From an uncultured Devosia sp. (GTDB lineage Bacteria; Pseudomonadota; Alphaproteobacteria; Rhizobiales; Devosiaceae): a stretch of DNA of 64,000 nt. The stretch spans positions 1-64,000 of the forward strand of contig NZ_CAJXJS010000016.1 in the NCBI RefSeq assembly GCF_913055165.1, read 5' to 3'. The stretch's first letter is position 1. The number at the start of each line of letters is the position of its first letter. Shown here in pieces: positions 18,790 through 28,154 of this stretch. The notes beneath the pieces were generated by a model. It saw nothing but the letters and a program-made list of their open reading frames with translations. It did not search any database and was not told where the DNA came from. The position numbers were made by a program, and so were the translations under genes.

Positions 18790-19803
18790 TCAGGCGGAGG
18801 CGGGACGAACTGACCTGCGCCAGATGGGAATCGGCTCGATCAGTCTTCGTTCGGAGACGGCTCGCTCGGGCTGCAACAGCAGGTCGACGACTTCGTCCGC
18901 CATGGGATCGAGGGGTTGCCGGAAGGTGGTCAGCTGATAAGACGACCAGCTGGCCTGCTCGATGTCGTCAAAGCCGATGACGCAAAGATCGTCCGGCACT
19001 TTGAGGCCAAATTCCTGGCGCGCCACGTCCATGAACCCCAAGGCCAAAAGATCGGTGACGCAAAACACGCCATCCGGAGATGCCGAGCGCCCGAAGACCC
19101 GTCGCGCCGCTTCCTGGCCTGACTGGTAGCTGGTGGGGCCAGCCTGGGTTACGGTTACATTCAGGCCGGCGTCCCTGGCGGCCTGGACGAACACCTCTTC
19201 GCGCTCAACAAGGCTCGCAGTGCCCGCATTGGAGGTGATCAGACCCAGCCGTTGGCACCCGGCGCGGCGCAGGAGATACAGCGCCTCGCGCCCGGCCATC
19301 GCGTTGTCGACGCCAAGATTGCTCGACCCCTGGAGCCGTTCGTCGCGATTGATCAGAACGACCTGCTGACCATTGGCAATGCAGGTTTCTATCAGTGAGG
19401 CGGGCGGCGTACCCGAGAGAACGACGGTGGCATCGGCGCGATAGTTGAGGGTTTGTCGTAGGGCGGCGGATACGCTCTCGGTATCGGTCTCGGTATTGAT
19501 GACCATCGTGATCTTGCCCGACGCCTGGAGCTTGCGGGTGAGAATGTCGACCATGCGTGCGCGGATCGGTGTGGTCATGTCGGCCACCACGAGACAGACG
19601 ATATTGCTGCGCTCCCGCAGACCACGGGCGAGGTGATTGACGTGGTAACCCAGCGCGTTGGCCGCTTCCATGACCTTGCGACGCGTTGCCTCAGACACGC
19701 TCGCGCCTTCGGTGAAGGTGCGCGAAACGGCTGAGCGCGATACACCGGCGCGGTCCGCGACCATCTGCGCGCTGACAAAGGATGGGGGTTTCAACTCGCT
19801 CAT
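18790..19803 (-). CDS. LacI family transcriptional regulator
   Basis: This 337-residue protein has an N-terminal LacI helix-turn-helix (SAQMVADRAGVSRSAVSRTF, then a hinge helix EAANALGYHVN) and a periplasmic-binding-protein-like sensor domain from about residue 65 (IVCLVVADMTTPIRARMVD ... GVFCVTDLLALGFMDVA ... VIGFDDIEQASW). It is transcribed in the same direction as, and upstream of, the ABC importer operon, with a 438-bp gap that holds paired palindromes. It is the likely regulator of that operon. Confidence 0.93.
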   Translation of the reverse strand: MSELKPPSFVSAQMVADRAGVSRSAVSRTFTEGASVSEATRRKVMEAANALGYHVNHLARGLRERSNIVCLVVADMTTPIRARMVDILTRKLQASGKITMVINTETDTESVSAALRQTLNYRADATVVLSGTPPASLIETCIANGQQVVLINRDERLQGSSNLGVDNAMAGREALYLLRRAGCQRLGLITSNAGTASLVEREEVFVQAARDAGLNVTVTQAGPTSYQSGQEAARRVFGRSASPDGVFCVTDLLALGFMDVARQEFGLKVPDDLCVIGFDDIEQASWSSYQLTTFRQPLDPMADEVVDLLLQPERAVSERRLIEPIPIWRRSVRPASA

Positions 19804-19866
19804 ATTGCAGCCCTGCCACAGGACGGCGCCGATAGTGAAGCGAAATTGGTCGTCGTCAAGCCTGGG

Positions 19867-20685
19867 TCACGACGCCGAGCGCCGGCTGCGGCGCTTGCGG
19901 GGCTCTATAGTTTCGCTGAGGAAGCGGTCTTCGAGCCGGGCCTGCAGCAACAGCATGTGCTGTTCAGCCTCCGCCATGTGCTCGGCCAATATGGCCGCGG
20001 CGGCCTGAGCATCACGCCGCATCATGGCGGCGATCAGATCGCGCTGGTGCCGAATGCCGCTTTCGCGCAGAACCGGCTCTGGCTGCACATAGATGTCCTG
20101 GGCAATGGCGAGATCTTTGAGCAGGCGCTGCAGAAAGCGGGAGGTGAACGCCAATATCGGATTGTCTGAATACTCGGCGACCACGCCGTGGAAATCGAGT
20201 TCGGCCATGCGCTGGTTCCAACGCTCGGTGGCGTCGGCGGGCTCATGGTCATAGATGGAGATGATGGCCTCCAGCCTTTTGACGCCGGCGGCGTCGATAT
20301 GCGGTGTGGCGCTGGCCGCAACCAGGGGCTCAAGCACCTTTCGCATCTCGTAGATATGCGCGATCGTCAGCTTCTTGGCGAAGAGAAAGTTAGAGAGCAG
20401 ACTCATCGCTCGCCCTTCGGACATGCGCTCTATGAACGCGCCCCCACCGGGGCCTGTTCGGACGGAGATAAGACCTTGCACCTCCAGCGCTTTAAGCGCT
20501 TCGCGAACCGTGCCCTTGCTGGCCGAGAACTGCGCCAGCAGTTCGCGCTCCTGCGGCAATCGATCGCCCGGACCCAGACCGTGTTCAACGATCATTCGCT
20601 TGATTGCATCAACGATTTCGTCCGCGCGCTTGCGCCGCGGGGCCTGCTCCGAGACGGGGTGTTCGATTGAGTCCTGCTCGCTCAT
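19867..20685 (-). CDS. GntR family regulator, FadR subfamily (FCD domain)
   Basis: The 272-residue protein has a GntR winged helix (roughly 18-85; VEHGLGPGDRLPQERELLAQ, then FSASKGTVREALKALEVQGL) and an all-helical FCD effector domain (about 100-250), which in this family binds carboxylic acids around a metal or His/Asp set. The first codons overlap the end of the peptide-ABC ATPase by 4 bp, so it is the last gene of that operon and probably controls it. The paired ATTTAT-N4-ATAAAT sites near 25965-26010 are the obvious candidate operators. A very basic tail (EPRKRRSRRSAS) is unusual. Confidence 0.93.
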   Translation of the reverse strand: MSEQDSIEHPVSEQAPRRKRADEIVDAIKRMIVEHGLGPGDRLPQERELLAQFSASKGTVREALKALEVQGLISVRTGPGGGAFIERMSEGRAMSLLSNFLFAKKLTIAHIYEMRKVLEPLVAASATPHIDAAGVKRLEAIISIYDHEPADATERWNQRMAELDFHGVVAEYSDNPILAFTSRFLQRLLKDLAIAQDIYVQPEPVLRESGIRHQRDLIAAMMRRDAQAAAAILAEHMAEAEQHMLLLQARLEDRFLSETIEPRKRRSRRSAS

Positions 20686-21488
20686 GCCATTCCTGAAGTA
20701 TCCAGACGCGGCGCACTGGCGATCAGGGCGCGTGTATAGTCATGCTGCGGTGCGGCGAAGAGTTTGGCTGCATGGTTCAACTCCACCACCTCCCCCAGAT
20801 ACATGACCGCGACGCGGTCGGAAATCGATTCGACGACCGCAAGGTCATGGCTGATAAAGAGATAGCTGAGGTCGAGTTCGTCGCGCAGACTCTGAAGGAG
20901 CAGCAAGACCTGCGCCTGCACGGAAACATCGAGCGCGCTGACCGGCTCGTCCAGCACAAGGATGCGGGCTTCGGCGGCAAGTGCTCGGGCAATGGCAATG
21001 CGTTGCGCCTGCCCGCCGGAGAACTCGTGTGGAAACCGTTCGAGGGTGTCGAGCGGCATCTGCACGGCGTCGACCAACTCTTTCTTGCGGCTGGCACGCT
21101 TGCCGGCATCATAACCGCAGAGCAGGCGCAGTGGGACATCCAGAATGTCGCCGATGGTCTTGCGCGGGTTGAGCGAGGCCACAGGATCCTGAAACACATA
21201 TTGGATGGTCCGCCCGAAGGCGCGGGAACCAGCCGCGGCCAACTCTTCCCAGGGCTTGCCATCGATCTGCATGGTGCCAGATGTCGGGGCCTCGAGGCCC
21301 ACCAGAATGCGCGCCAGGGTGGACTTGCCCGAGCCACTCTCCCCGACAATGCCGAGGGTTTCGCCGCGCTTGACATCGAGCGAGATGCCCTTGGCGGCAT
21401 GAATCTCCCCGGCCTTGCGCCCGAACAGGCTGCGACCACCGCCATAGGTCTTTACCAGATCGCGGATTTCGACAGCGTTGTCGGTCAT
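20682..21488 (-). CDS. oligopeptide-type ABC transporter ATP-binding protein (DppF/OppF-like)
   Basis: This is a 268-residue ATPase with Walker [17 protein letters not shown] (about 50), the Q-loop in [20 protein letters not shown], signature [17 protein letters not shown], Walker [20 protein letters not shown] and H-loop [14 protein letters not shown]. The Q-loop and LDVSVQAQ are typical of the peptide/nickel (DppD/F) group. It lacks the long C-terminal Fe-S-type extension of some DppF proteins. Its start overlaps the permease-ATPase fusion by 4 bp. Confidence 0.93.
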   Translation of the reverse strand: MTDNAVEIRDLVKTYGGGRSLFGRKAGEIHAAKGISLDVKRGETLGIVGESGSGKSTLARILVGLEAPTSGTMQIDGKPWEELAAAGSRAFGRTIQYVFQDPVASLNPRKTIGDILDVPLRLLCGYDAGKRASRKKELVDAVQMPLDTLERFPHEFSGGQAQRIAIARALAAEARILVLDEPVSALDVSVQAQVLLLLQSLRDELDLSYLFISHDLAVVESISDRVAVMYLGEVVELNHAAKLFAAPQHDYTRALIASAPRLDTSGMA

Positions 21489-23269
21489 GCGCCTGCTCCC
21501 TCGAAAAGTGGCCGGACGCGGTCTAGGAAGGCCTGGCCTTCGCCCAGTTCGGGCACACAGGCGATGAGACGCTTCGTATAGTCGTGCTGCGGATTGCGCA
21601 GCACCTTGCTGGTTTCGCCCTGCTCGACGATCTCGCCGTCCTTCATCACCGCCACACGGTCGCAGACTTGGGCCACCACCCCGAAATCGTGGGTGATGAG
21701 CAGCAGCGCCAGGCCGCGTTGGCGGCGCAGATCGTGAAGCAGTTCAAGGATTTTGGCCTGGACAGTGACGTCGAGGGCGGTGGTTGGTTCGTCGGCGATG
21801 ATGATATCGGGGTCATTTGCCAAAGCCATGGCAATGCCGATGCGCTGGCGCTGTCCTCCCGAGAGTTCATGCGGATAGGCATTGGCGCGACTGCCGGCAT
21901 CGCGAATGCCGACGGTTTCCATCAATTCGACGGCGCGACGATTGGCATGGGTTCTGCCGACACTTTCGTGCACCAGAATGGCTTCGGCAATCTGCTCACC
22001 GACCCGGAACAGGGGATGGAGCGTGGTCAAAGGGTCCTGGAAAACATAGGCCACACGAGCGCCCCGTAGGGCGATCAAAGCGTGCTCGGGCAATCCCAGG
22101 ACTTCCCTGCCCTCGATATAGACGCCGCCGGCGGTGATCACGCCCGGCGGTGAGGCGACCAGCCCCATGAGCGACAGCGCGGTGACGGATTTGCCTGAAC
22201 CGCTCTCGCCGATCAGGCCAAGGCACTCACCCTTGCGCAGGCGGAAACTGATGTCGCGCACCGCCGGCGCAATGCTCCTGCCGTCGTCGAATCCGGTCGA
22301 GAGGTTCTCGACGACCAGCGCCGGCGCGTCCTCGATCTCATTGGCGGGCTTGGTCTTGCGGTCAATCTTGGTCACCGGCATGGGCCGGTCCAGCGCCCCA
22401 GAGCGCAGGCGCGGATCGAGTACGTCCCTGATGCCGTCACCCAACAGGTTGATGCTCATCACCAGGACAAAGATCATGATACCTGGAATGATCGAGGCGT
22501 GCGGCGCGGTAAAGAGCTGGGCCCGCGCCTGGCCGAGCATGGACCCCAAATCCGAGGTTGGCGGCTGCGCGCCCAATCCCAGAAAAGAAAGTCCGGCGGT
22601 TTCCAGGATCATCCAGCCCACTGTGGTCGACATCGTAATCACGATGACCGGCAGCACATTGGGCAGGACTTCAGTAAACAGGATCGCTGGATGGCTCTTG
22701 CCAGAAAGTCGCGCCGCATCGACGAATTCCCGGTTGCGGATTGACACCGTGACACCGCGGATATTGCGGGCAAAGAAGGGGATGTTGACGATGGCGATGG
22801 CGTAGAGCGCGTTGAGCAGGCCCGGCCCCAGCGCCGCCACGATGGCGATAGCGAGAAGGATATAGGGGAAAGCCATGAGCATATCGACAAAGCGCATCAG
22901 CACACTGTCGGTGGCGCCGCGGGCATAGCCGGCGACGAGGCCGATCAGCGAGCCGAAAATGGCTGCCAGCGCCGTGGCACTGACACCCACGATCAACGAG
23001 ACCTGAGTACCCCAGATCAATCGGGAAAGGATATCGCGCCCCAGATGATCGGTGCCGAGCAGGTGTCCGTCGGCGAAGGGCGGCAGCAGGCGGTTGGGTT
23101 GGTCGGTGATGTCGGGGTTGGGCAGCGGCAGGGCCGGTGCCAGCACGGCCAGAACCACGATAAAGCCGAAGATGAACAGACCCGCCGCCGCAAGGCGATT
23201 GGCCATCAGCAATTGCCAGTTGCTGCGCCGTTTGCGGGGTGCGGGTGCGGAAAGGGCCATGTCTGTCAT
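21485..23269 (-). CDS. oligopeptide-type ABC transporter permease-ATPase fusion (DppC-DppD)
   Basis: One uninterrupted 594-residue frame encodes two subunits that are separate in the classical Dpp/Opp systems. Residues 1 to about 285 are a DppC-like permease ([20 protein letters not shown], an EAA-type loop [20 protein letters not shown], ending in [12 protein letters not shown]). After a linker of about 40 residues comes a DppD-like ATPase (Walker [17 protein letters not shown], signature [17 protein letters not shown], Walker [20 protein letters not shown]). The start is the ATG at 23269 in an ATGA overlap with the DppB-like gene. The fusion architecture occurs in other alphaproteobacterial peptide importers. 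Confidence 0.92.
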   Translation of the reverse strand: MTDMALSAPAPRKRRSNWQLLMANRLAAAGLFIFGFIVVLAVLAPALPLPNPDITDQPNRLLPPFADGHLLGTDHLGRDILSRLIWGTQVSLIVGVSATALAAIFGSLIGLVAGYARGATDSVLMRFVDMLMAFPYILLAIAIVAALGPGLLNALYAIAIVNIPFFARNIRGVTVSIRNREFVDAARLSGKSHPAILFTEVLPNVLPVIVITMSTTVGWMILETAGLSFLGLGAQPPTSDLGSMLGQARAQLFTAPHASIIPGIMIFVLVMSINLLGDGIRDVLDPRLRSGALDRPMPVTKIDRKTKPANEIEDAPALVVENLSTGFDDGRSIAPAVRDISFRLRKGECLGLIGESGSGKSVTALSLMGLVASPPGVITAGGVYIEGREVLGLPEHALIALRGARVAYVFQDPLTTLHPLFRVGEQIAEAILVHESVGRTHANRRAVELMETVGIRDAGSRANAYPHELSGGQRQRIGIAMALANDPDIIIADEPTTALDVTVQAKILELLHDLRRQRGLALLLITHDFGVVAQVCDRVAVMKDGEIVEQGETSKVLRNPQHDYTKRLIACVPELGEGQAFLDRVRPLFEGAGA

Positions 23270-24213
23270 GCCTTGAGCCTCGGATCGAGCAGGGCCTGGG
23301 CAACGTCGGCCAAGAGATTGACCAACACATAGAGCGTGGCGGCAACCAGCACCCCGCCCTGCACCAGCAGCAGGTCGCGGGTAGAGACCGCCTTGACCAG
23401 CATCTGCCCCAGACCCGGCCACTGGAACACCGTTTCGATATAGACGGCACCGCCCAGCACGAAGCCTGCCTGGATGCCGATGACCGGAATGATGGAAACC
23501 AGCGCGGCCCGGAACGCATGACGGTAGATTACCGCGTTCTCGCTCAATCCCTTGGCGCGGGCAGTGCGTATGAAATCCTGTCGCAGCACTTCGAGCATGG
23601 CGGCGCGGGTCAGGCGAGCGACCACGCCTGTAGCCACAATAGCCAATGTGCCGGCGGGCAGGATCAGATGCCGCAACAGGTCAGGCAGATCTCCGCCCCC
23701 ATAAACAGCATACATGCCTGAGGCTGGGAGCAGGCGCCACTGCACTGCAAAGAGCAGGATGAGCACCAGCCCCAGAAAGAAAGCCGGCATCGAAATGCCG
23801 ATCAGCACAAAGAAGGTGACGATGCGGTCGGTCCAGCCGAACTGGCGGACCGCCGAGACGATGCCAGCAAGAATGCCGAGCACCGAACAGATGATCAGAG
23901 ACGCGCCTGCCAGAATGAGGGTGGCGCCGAAGCGCTCCAGCACCTCATCGATCACCGGGCGGTTGAGAATGTAGGAGCGGCCGAAGTCGCCTTGGAGAAG
24001 ATTGCCGATCCAGATGACATATTGCTCGGGCCAGGAGCGATCGAGACCCAAGGCCCGATTGATGCGCTCGACGTTTTCCGGGGTGGCATAGGAGCCCAGC
24101 AGCGCCTGGGCCGGGTCCCCGGGGATGAGCTTCATCACCAGGAAGACGATGATTGAAAGTCCGAGGATAACCGGAACGGCGGCCAGGAGGCGCTTGCCGA
24201 TATAGGCGGTCAT
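23266..24213 (-). CDS. oligopeptide-type ABC transporter permease (DppB-like)
   Basis: The 315-residue protein has the DppB signature: an N-terminal helix MTAYIGKRLLAAVPVILGLS, IPGDPAQALLG, and the EAA loop DFIRTARAKGLSENAVIYRH near residue 215. It has six hydrophobic helices. The ATG at 24213 follows a strong GGGAGG ribosome binding site; the upstream open frame of 21 codons lies in the intergenic palindrome region. It forms the channel with the DppC half of the fusion. Confidence 0.93.
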   Translation of the reverse strand: MTAYIGKRLLAAVPVILGLSIIVFLVMKLIPGDPAQALLGSYATPENVERINRALGLDRSWPEQYVIWIGNLLQGDFGRSYILNRPVIDEVLERFGATLILAGASLIICSVLGILAGIVSAVRQFGWTDRIVTFFVLIGISMPAFFLGLVLILLFAVQWRLLPASGMYAVYGGGDLPDLLRHLILPAGTLAIVATGVVARLTRAAMLEVLRQDFIRTARAKGLSENAVIYRHAFRAALVSIIPVIGIQAGFVLGGAVYIETVFQWPGLGQMLVKAVSTRDLLLVQGGVLVAATLYVLVNLLADVAQALLDPRLKA

Positions 24214-24239
24214 ATCTGGTCCTCCCTCCAGTGAAAGAT

Positions 24240-24326
24240 AGCCCTCATCCGCCCTCCCGGGCACCCTCTCCCACAAGGGGAGAGGGTAGATCGGCCTCGG
24301 GCCGGGAAGGGTGAGGAGTCCCTCGC
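24240..24326. repeat. REP-like intergenic palindromic element
   Basis: The core is a hairpin, CCCTCTCC-CACAA-GGGGAGAGGG, flanked by an outer imperfect inverted repeat (CCTCATCCGCCCTCCCGG on the left, the complement of CCGGGAAGGGTGAGG on the right). Extragenic palindromes of this CCCTCTCC/GGGGAGAGGG type are scattered through Hyphomicrobiales genomes. Here it sits between the binding-protein gene and the permease gene of one operon, where it could stabilise the upstream transcript and lower expression of the permeases. No second copy was noticed in the window. Confidence 0.75.
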
Positions 24327-24333
24327 AGCAAAC

Positions 24334-25899
24334 CTATGGCTTGCTTACCTCGCGCAGAACCAGGCCGAAATCCGGTTGCAATTGGAACGCTTCGACGGCG
24401 CTGGTGACGACCGCGTTCTGCTTCCAATTGGCTACGAAGAGCCAGGGGGCATCCTCATTCACCACCTCCTGCACCTGCTTGTAGAGATCGGCACGTTCCG
24501 CCTGATCAGTGGCGATCCGCGCCTGGTCGAGCAATTCGTCAACCTCGGGATTAGAATAATAGGACGAGTTGAAGCCACCTTCCTCCGGCCAGGCCGCCGT
24601 GCGCAAAGTCAGGAAGGGCAGAGTGTCCGGATCGGAAGTCATCCAGGCCATTTCGGCCATGTCGGCCTTGCCTTCAAGGCCGGGGTTCACTTCGGAAAGG
24701 AAAGTGTTCCATTCATAAGTCTGGATTTCGACATCCAGCCCCACAGCTGCGAGATCAGCCTGAATTGCCGTGCCCATGGGGACGGGATCGAGCATGCCCG
24801 AGCCGCCTTCGGTGACGAGGAAGGTCAGGGACGCCCCGTCTGCCCCGGCCTCGGCAAGAAGCTGCCGCGCCATTTCGGGATCATAGGGATAGGGATCGAC
24901 TTCTTCGTTGTATGCCCAGTTGAAGGCCGGCGGAATCGGGCCGGCGGAGACCTCAGCCGTACCCTGCAGCACATCGTTGACGAGGCTTTCCTTGTTGACC
25001 GCATAGTTCACTGCCTGGCGGACGCGGACGTCGGTGAAGGGGCCTTCTTTGGCATTGAGCATGACATACCAGACATGCGGACCAACGGCCTCAACCACCT
25101 GGTAATTGGCGTCGTCGCGGAACTGGGCGACATTGTCCGGCGGTGTTTCCAGAAGCACGTCGATGCCACCAGAGAGCATTTCGGCAACACGGGTATTGGC
25201 GTCGGTAATGGGACGGAAAATGACAGCCTCAAGCGGCGGTTCGCCATCCCAATAGTCCTGGTTGCGCGAGGCAACGACGCGCGTGTTGGACTGCCACTCT
25301 TCGAACTTGAAGGGGCCCGTGCCGACCGGGTTGCGACCGTAATCCGAGCCATATTGCTCAACAGCTGCCGGCGAGACGATGAGGCCGGTCGGAGAGGCGA
25401 GGTTGGACATGAAGGGGGCGAAAGGTTCGTTGAGCGTAAATTTGACCGTCAGGTCGTCCACGACCTCCACATTTTCCACAGAGGAGAAGAAGAAAGAGAG
25501 CGGAAACGGACCAGTGTCCGCGAAGGGATGGGTCTCGTCCAGCATGCGGTCGAAGTTGAACTTGACCGCCTCGGCGTTGAAGGGGGTCCCATCGTGGAAG
25601 GTGACGCCCTCGCGCAGATTGAAGGTGTACTCCAGACCGTCATCTGAAATCGTCCAATCCGTGGCGAGCGCAGGCTCGATCTCCAGCGTGCCGGATTTGT
25701 TGCGCACCAGCCCGTCATAAAGATTGACCGCGATGCGGAAATCATTGGCTGCGGTGGAGACGTGGGGGTCGAGCGATGCCGGTTCGGCGATCTGGCCGAC
25801 GACCAGCACATTGGGCGGTGTCTGCGCCGCTGTCGGGCCAGAAAGCGCCAGGGCCGTGGCGACCATTAAGGGGGCCAATCCCATCCATTTGCGGTTCAT
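24334..25899 (-). CDS. oligopeptide-type ABC transporter substrate-binding protein (SBP family 5)
   Basis: This 521-residue secreted protein has a Sec signal peptide (MNRKWMGLAPLMVATALALS, cut near AAQT). Family 5 binding-protein motifs follow: EPASLDPHVSTAANDFRIAV, VNLYDGLVRNKSGTLEIEPA, LATDWTISDDGLEYTFNLR and GVTFHDGTPFNAEAVKFNFD. The ATG at 25899 follows GGAGAAACCAC; a longer frame reaches 25953 without a signal peptide at its start. It is the first gene of the importer operon. The ligand could be a peptide or another small molecule such as glutathione or an opine; sequence does not decide. Confidence 0.92.
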   Translation of the reverse strand: MNRKWMGLAPLMVATALALSGPTAAQTPPNVLVVGQIAEPASLDPHVSTAANDFRIAVNLYDGLVRNKSGTLEIEPALATDWTISDDGLEYTFNLREGVTFHDGTPFNAEAVKFNFDRMLDETHPFADTGPFPLSFFFSSVENVEVVDDLTVKFTLNEPFAPFMSNLASPTGLIVSPAAVEQYGSDYGRNPVGTGPFKFEEWQSNTRVVASRNQDYWDGEPPLEAVIFRPITDANTRVAEMLSGGIDVLLETPPDNVAQFRDDANYQVVEAVGPHVWYVMLNAKEGPFTDVRVRQAVNYAVNKESLVNDVLQGTAEVSAGPIPPAFNWAYNEEVDPYPYDPEMARQLLAEAGADGASLTFLVTEGGSGMLDPVPMGTAIQADLAAVGLDVEIQTYEWNTFLSEVNPGLEGKADMAEMAWMTSDPDTLPFLTLRTAAWPEEGGFNSSYYSNPEVDELLDQARIATDQAERADLYKQVQEVVNEDAPWLFVANWKQNAVVTSAVEAFQLQPDFGLVLREVSKP

Positions 25900-25964
25900 G
25901 TGGTTTCTCCTTGCGTTCCCTACCCTTGCCGCAAGCTCCACGCCATGAGACAAGGACTTGCACT

Positions 25965-26010
25965 ATTTATCATCATAAATTTGCCTCTAGGTCAATTTAT
26001 GCTAATAAAT
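25965..26010. promoter_or_regulatory. paired inverted-repeat operators ATTTAT-N4-ATAAAT
   Basis: The divergent region between the binding-protein gene and the DUF1028 gene contains two perfect copies of ATTTAT-N4-ATAAAT, at 25965-25980 and 25995-26010, exactly 30 bp apart (close to three helical turns, so on the same DNA face). Each is followed by TTGC. The right copy ends 20 bp before the DUF1028 ATG. The pair is well placed for cooperative control of both directions, probably by the operon's GntR regulator. The repeats are seen; the binding protein is inferred. Confidence 0.65.
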
Positions 26011-26029
26011 TTGCAGAGAGGTAGAGCCC

Positions 26030-26677
26030 ATGACGTTTTCCATTGTGGCGCGGGACCCGACTACGGGCGCCCTTGGCGTGGCCACGGCGACCGCCGGCGC
26101 CGCAGTTGGCGCACTGGTGCCACATGGGTTGGCGGGGGTCGGCGCCGTTGCCACACAGGCCATGACAAACCCTTATCTGGCCTATGACGCCCTGGACCTG
26201 CTGCAGTCTGGCACGACGTTGGATGTGGCGCTTGCGGAGGCTCTGGCGCGCGACCCGACGCCCGAGAAGCGCCAGTTCATCATTGTAGATCGGTCTGGGG
26301 CCACGACTGCCTGGACCGGTGAAGCTTGCCAGGGAGTAGCGGGCCACAGGCAGGGCCAGGACTTTGCCGTGGCTGGAAATCTGATTGCCAATGAACAGGT
26401 GCTCGACCGCATGGCTAAGGCTTTCGAAGACGCGCGCAAGCTGGGAAGGCTTTCGGATCGCCTGCTGGCGACGCTGGAAGCCGGCGCCGATGCGGGCGGC
26501 GACAGCCGCGGTGTGGGCTCGGCCGCGCTCAAGGTTTTTCAGGACGAACGCTATCCGCTCGTCGACCTCCGCATCGACCGGTCCGACAATGTTATGCTCG
26601 ATCTGCGCGCCCTTCATGCCGAAACGACCTCCGGCGGCTATGCAGATTTCTTCCGCCAGGTTCCCGGCCGATCCTGA
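26030..26677 (+). CDS. DUF1028 family protein (Ntn-hydrolase-like)
   Basis: The 215-residue protein begins MTFSIVARDPTTGALGVATAT, the hallmark of DUF1028, and continues with the family's conserved VGAVATQAMTNPYLAYDALDLL. The fold is related to Ntn hydrolases, and Thr2 could be the exposed nucleophile after Met removal. DUF1028 genes are often found beside peptide-type ABC importers, and an amidase or peptidase role on the imported ligand is a reasonable inference. An AGAGAGGTAGAG ribosome binding site precedes the ATG. Its last codons lie at the edge of a deleted ABC ATPase remnant, so the C-terminus may not be the original one. Confidence 0.88.
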   Translation: MTFSIVARDPTTGALGVATATAGAAVGALVPHGLAGVGAVATQAMTNPYLAYDALDLLQSGTTLDVALAEALARDPTPEKRQFIIVDRSGATTAWTGEACQGVAGHRQGQDFAVAGNLIANEQVLDRMAKAFEDARKLGRLSDRLLATLEAGADAGGDSRGVGSAALKVFQDERYPLVDLRIDRSDNVMLDLRALHAETTSGGYADFFRQVPGRS

Positions 26678-27109
26678 ATCGGTGCCTCGAAGGCACCAAT
26701 GGCGGGGCGGTGAGGGTCAACGGCGAGCCGCTGTGGTATTGCCCGGGCGCTGGCCATGCGCCCCAATATCCTGCTGTTTGACGAATCGACATCGGCGCTG
26801 GACCCGGAGCTTGTCGGCGAGGTGCTCAATGTCATCGGCAAGCTGGCGCATGAACATGATTTGACCATGCTGCTGGTGACCCACGAAATGCGCATTGCCC
26901 GCGAAATCTCGGACCGCGTCTGCTTCTTCGATCAGGGTCGCATGCGCGAGGAAGGGGCACCGTACGAACTCTTCACCGATCCCAATGAAGAGCGGACAAG
27001 GGAGTCAGTACGGTCGATCGTTTCAGACGAGCGAGACCCAGTTTTTCTACTATCCATGCGTGACATTCATCGGCGTTCTTTAAGCCGCTACAAGACGAGG
27101 CGCCCCTGA
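26671..27109 (+). pseudogene. remnant of a polar amino-acid ABC transporter ATP-binding gene, doubly deleted
   Basis: Two pieces of one ATPase are visible. From 26671 one frame reads ILNRCLEGTNGGAVRVNGEPLW, the stretch that follows Walker A in amino-acid importers. From about 26735 another frame reads GIARALAMRPNILLFDEST, then SALDPELVGEVLNVIGKLAH, LLVTHEMRIAREISDRVCFF and FTDPNEERTRESV, which is the end of the signature, Walker B, H-loop and C-terminus. Walker A and everything before it are gone, and so is about a hundred residues between the two pieces. Without Walker A the product cannot be an active ATPase. It marks an old recombination breakpoint at the border of the polysaccharide locus. 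The 178 bp downstream hold no recognisable gene. Confidence 0.85.
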
Positions 27110-27287
27110 TCGGCATCGACAGATAGGAGTTTATTTCAGTCGCCGAGTCATTGCACGACTTACCAGCGAAGTTGCTCCAGTCTAGCCTGCGGCTGGAGAA
27201 TGCTATCGCCGCAATGACCATCGAGGATGAGACTTCGCTTGCACCCCCGCCAAGAAAGCGCGCGCGCGCAGCTTATGGCTACACTCG

Positions 27288-28154
27288 TCAGCCCTTCAGC
27301 ACACTCGAAAGGTAATGGCCATAGGCGTTTTTCTTAAGTGCTTCGGCGAGGCTCTCCAGTTGCCGCTCCCCGATAAAGCCCATGCGGTACGCCACCTCTT
27401 CGGGCGAGGCAATCTTGAATCCCTGGCGCTTTTCCAGGGTGGCAACAAATTGCGCCGCGTCGAGTAGGCTATCGGGTGTCCCTGTATCTAGCCAGGCATA
27501 GCCCCGACCCATCAATTCCACGGAAAGTTGACTCTTTTCGAGATAGATGCGGTTGACGTCGGTGATCTCCAGTTCGCCCCGCGCCGATGGCTTCAGATTT
27601 GCAGCGATGTCTACAACCTGCTCGTCGTAGAAATAGAGCCCAGTCACCGCCCAGTTGGAACGCGGCTTGGCCGGCTTTTCCTCGATGCTGATGGCGTGAT
27701 TGCTCTGGTCGAATTCGACCACGCCGTAGCGCTCCGGATCGGTGACATGGTAGGCAAAGACGCTGGCCCCCGTGGCCCGTGAGGCGCTCCGGCGCATCAG
27801 TTCGGGAAGGCCATGGCCGTGGAAGATGTTGTCCCCCAGGATCAGCGCGGATGGCCCGCCGGAAACAAAATCGGCGCCGATGACAAAGGCCTCCGCCAGT
27901 CCATTGGGATGGGCTTGCGTGGCGAAGGAAAGGGAAATACCCCACTGCGACCCATCGCCCAGCAGGCGACGGAAACCCTCACTGTCATGGGGCGTGGTGA
28001 TGATTAGTATCTCGGTCATGCCCGCCAGCATGAGGGTGGTGAGCGGATAATAGATCATCGGCTTGTCATAGACAGGCATGAGCTGCTTTGAGACGGCCAT
28101 AGTGATCGGATACAGCCGCGTACCGCTGCCGCCTGCCAGAATAATGCCCTTCAT
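27288..28154 (-). CDS. rmlA: glucose-1-phosphate thymidylyltransferase
   Basis: RmlA joins dTTP and glucose 1-phosphate to give dTDP-glucose, the first step to dTDP-L-rhamnose. The 288-residue protein starts [20 protein letters not shown] with the nucleotide-binding loop, followed by [20 protein letters not shown], and has [13 protein letters not shown] and [18 protein letters not shown]. Length and sequence are typical. Its start overlaps the end of rmlD by 4 bp. It is the last gene of the rmlC-B-D-A operon. Confidence 0.96.
   Translation of the reverse strand: MKGIILAGGSGTRLYPITMAVSKQLMPVYDKPMIYYPLTTLMLAGMTEILIITTPHDSEGFRRLLGDGSQWGISLSFATQAHPNGLAEAFVIGADFVSGGPSALILGDNIFHGHGLPELMRRSASRATGASVFAYHVTDPERYGVVEFDQSNHAISIEEKPAKPRSNWAVTGLYFYDEQVVDIAANLKPSARGELEITDVNRIYLEKSQLSVELMGRGYAWLDTGTPDSLLDAAQFVATLEKRQGFKIASPEEVAYRMGFIGERQLESLAEALKKNAYGHYLSSVLKG

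Noticed and set aside
26681-26697. GGTGCCT-CGA-AGGCACC hairpin as terminator of the DUF1028 gene
   Set aside because: It lacks a T-run and lies in the coding remnant of the deleted ABC ATPase, so the symmetry may be chance.
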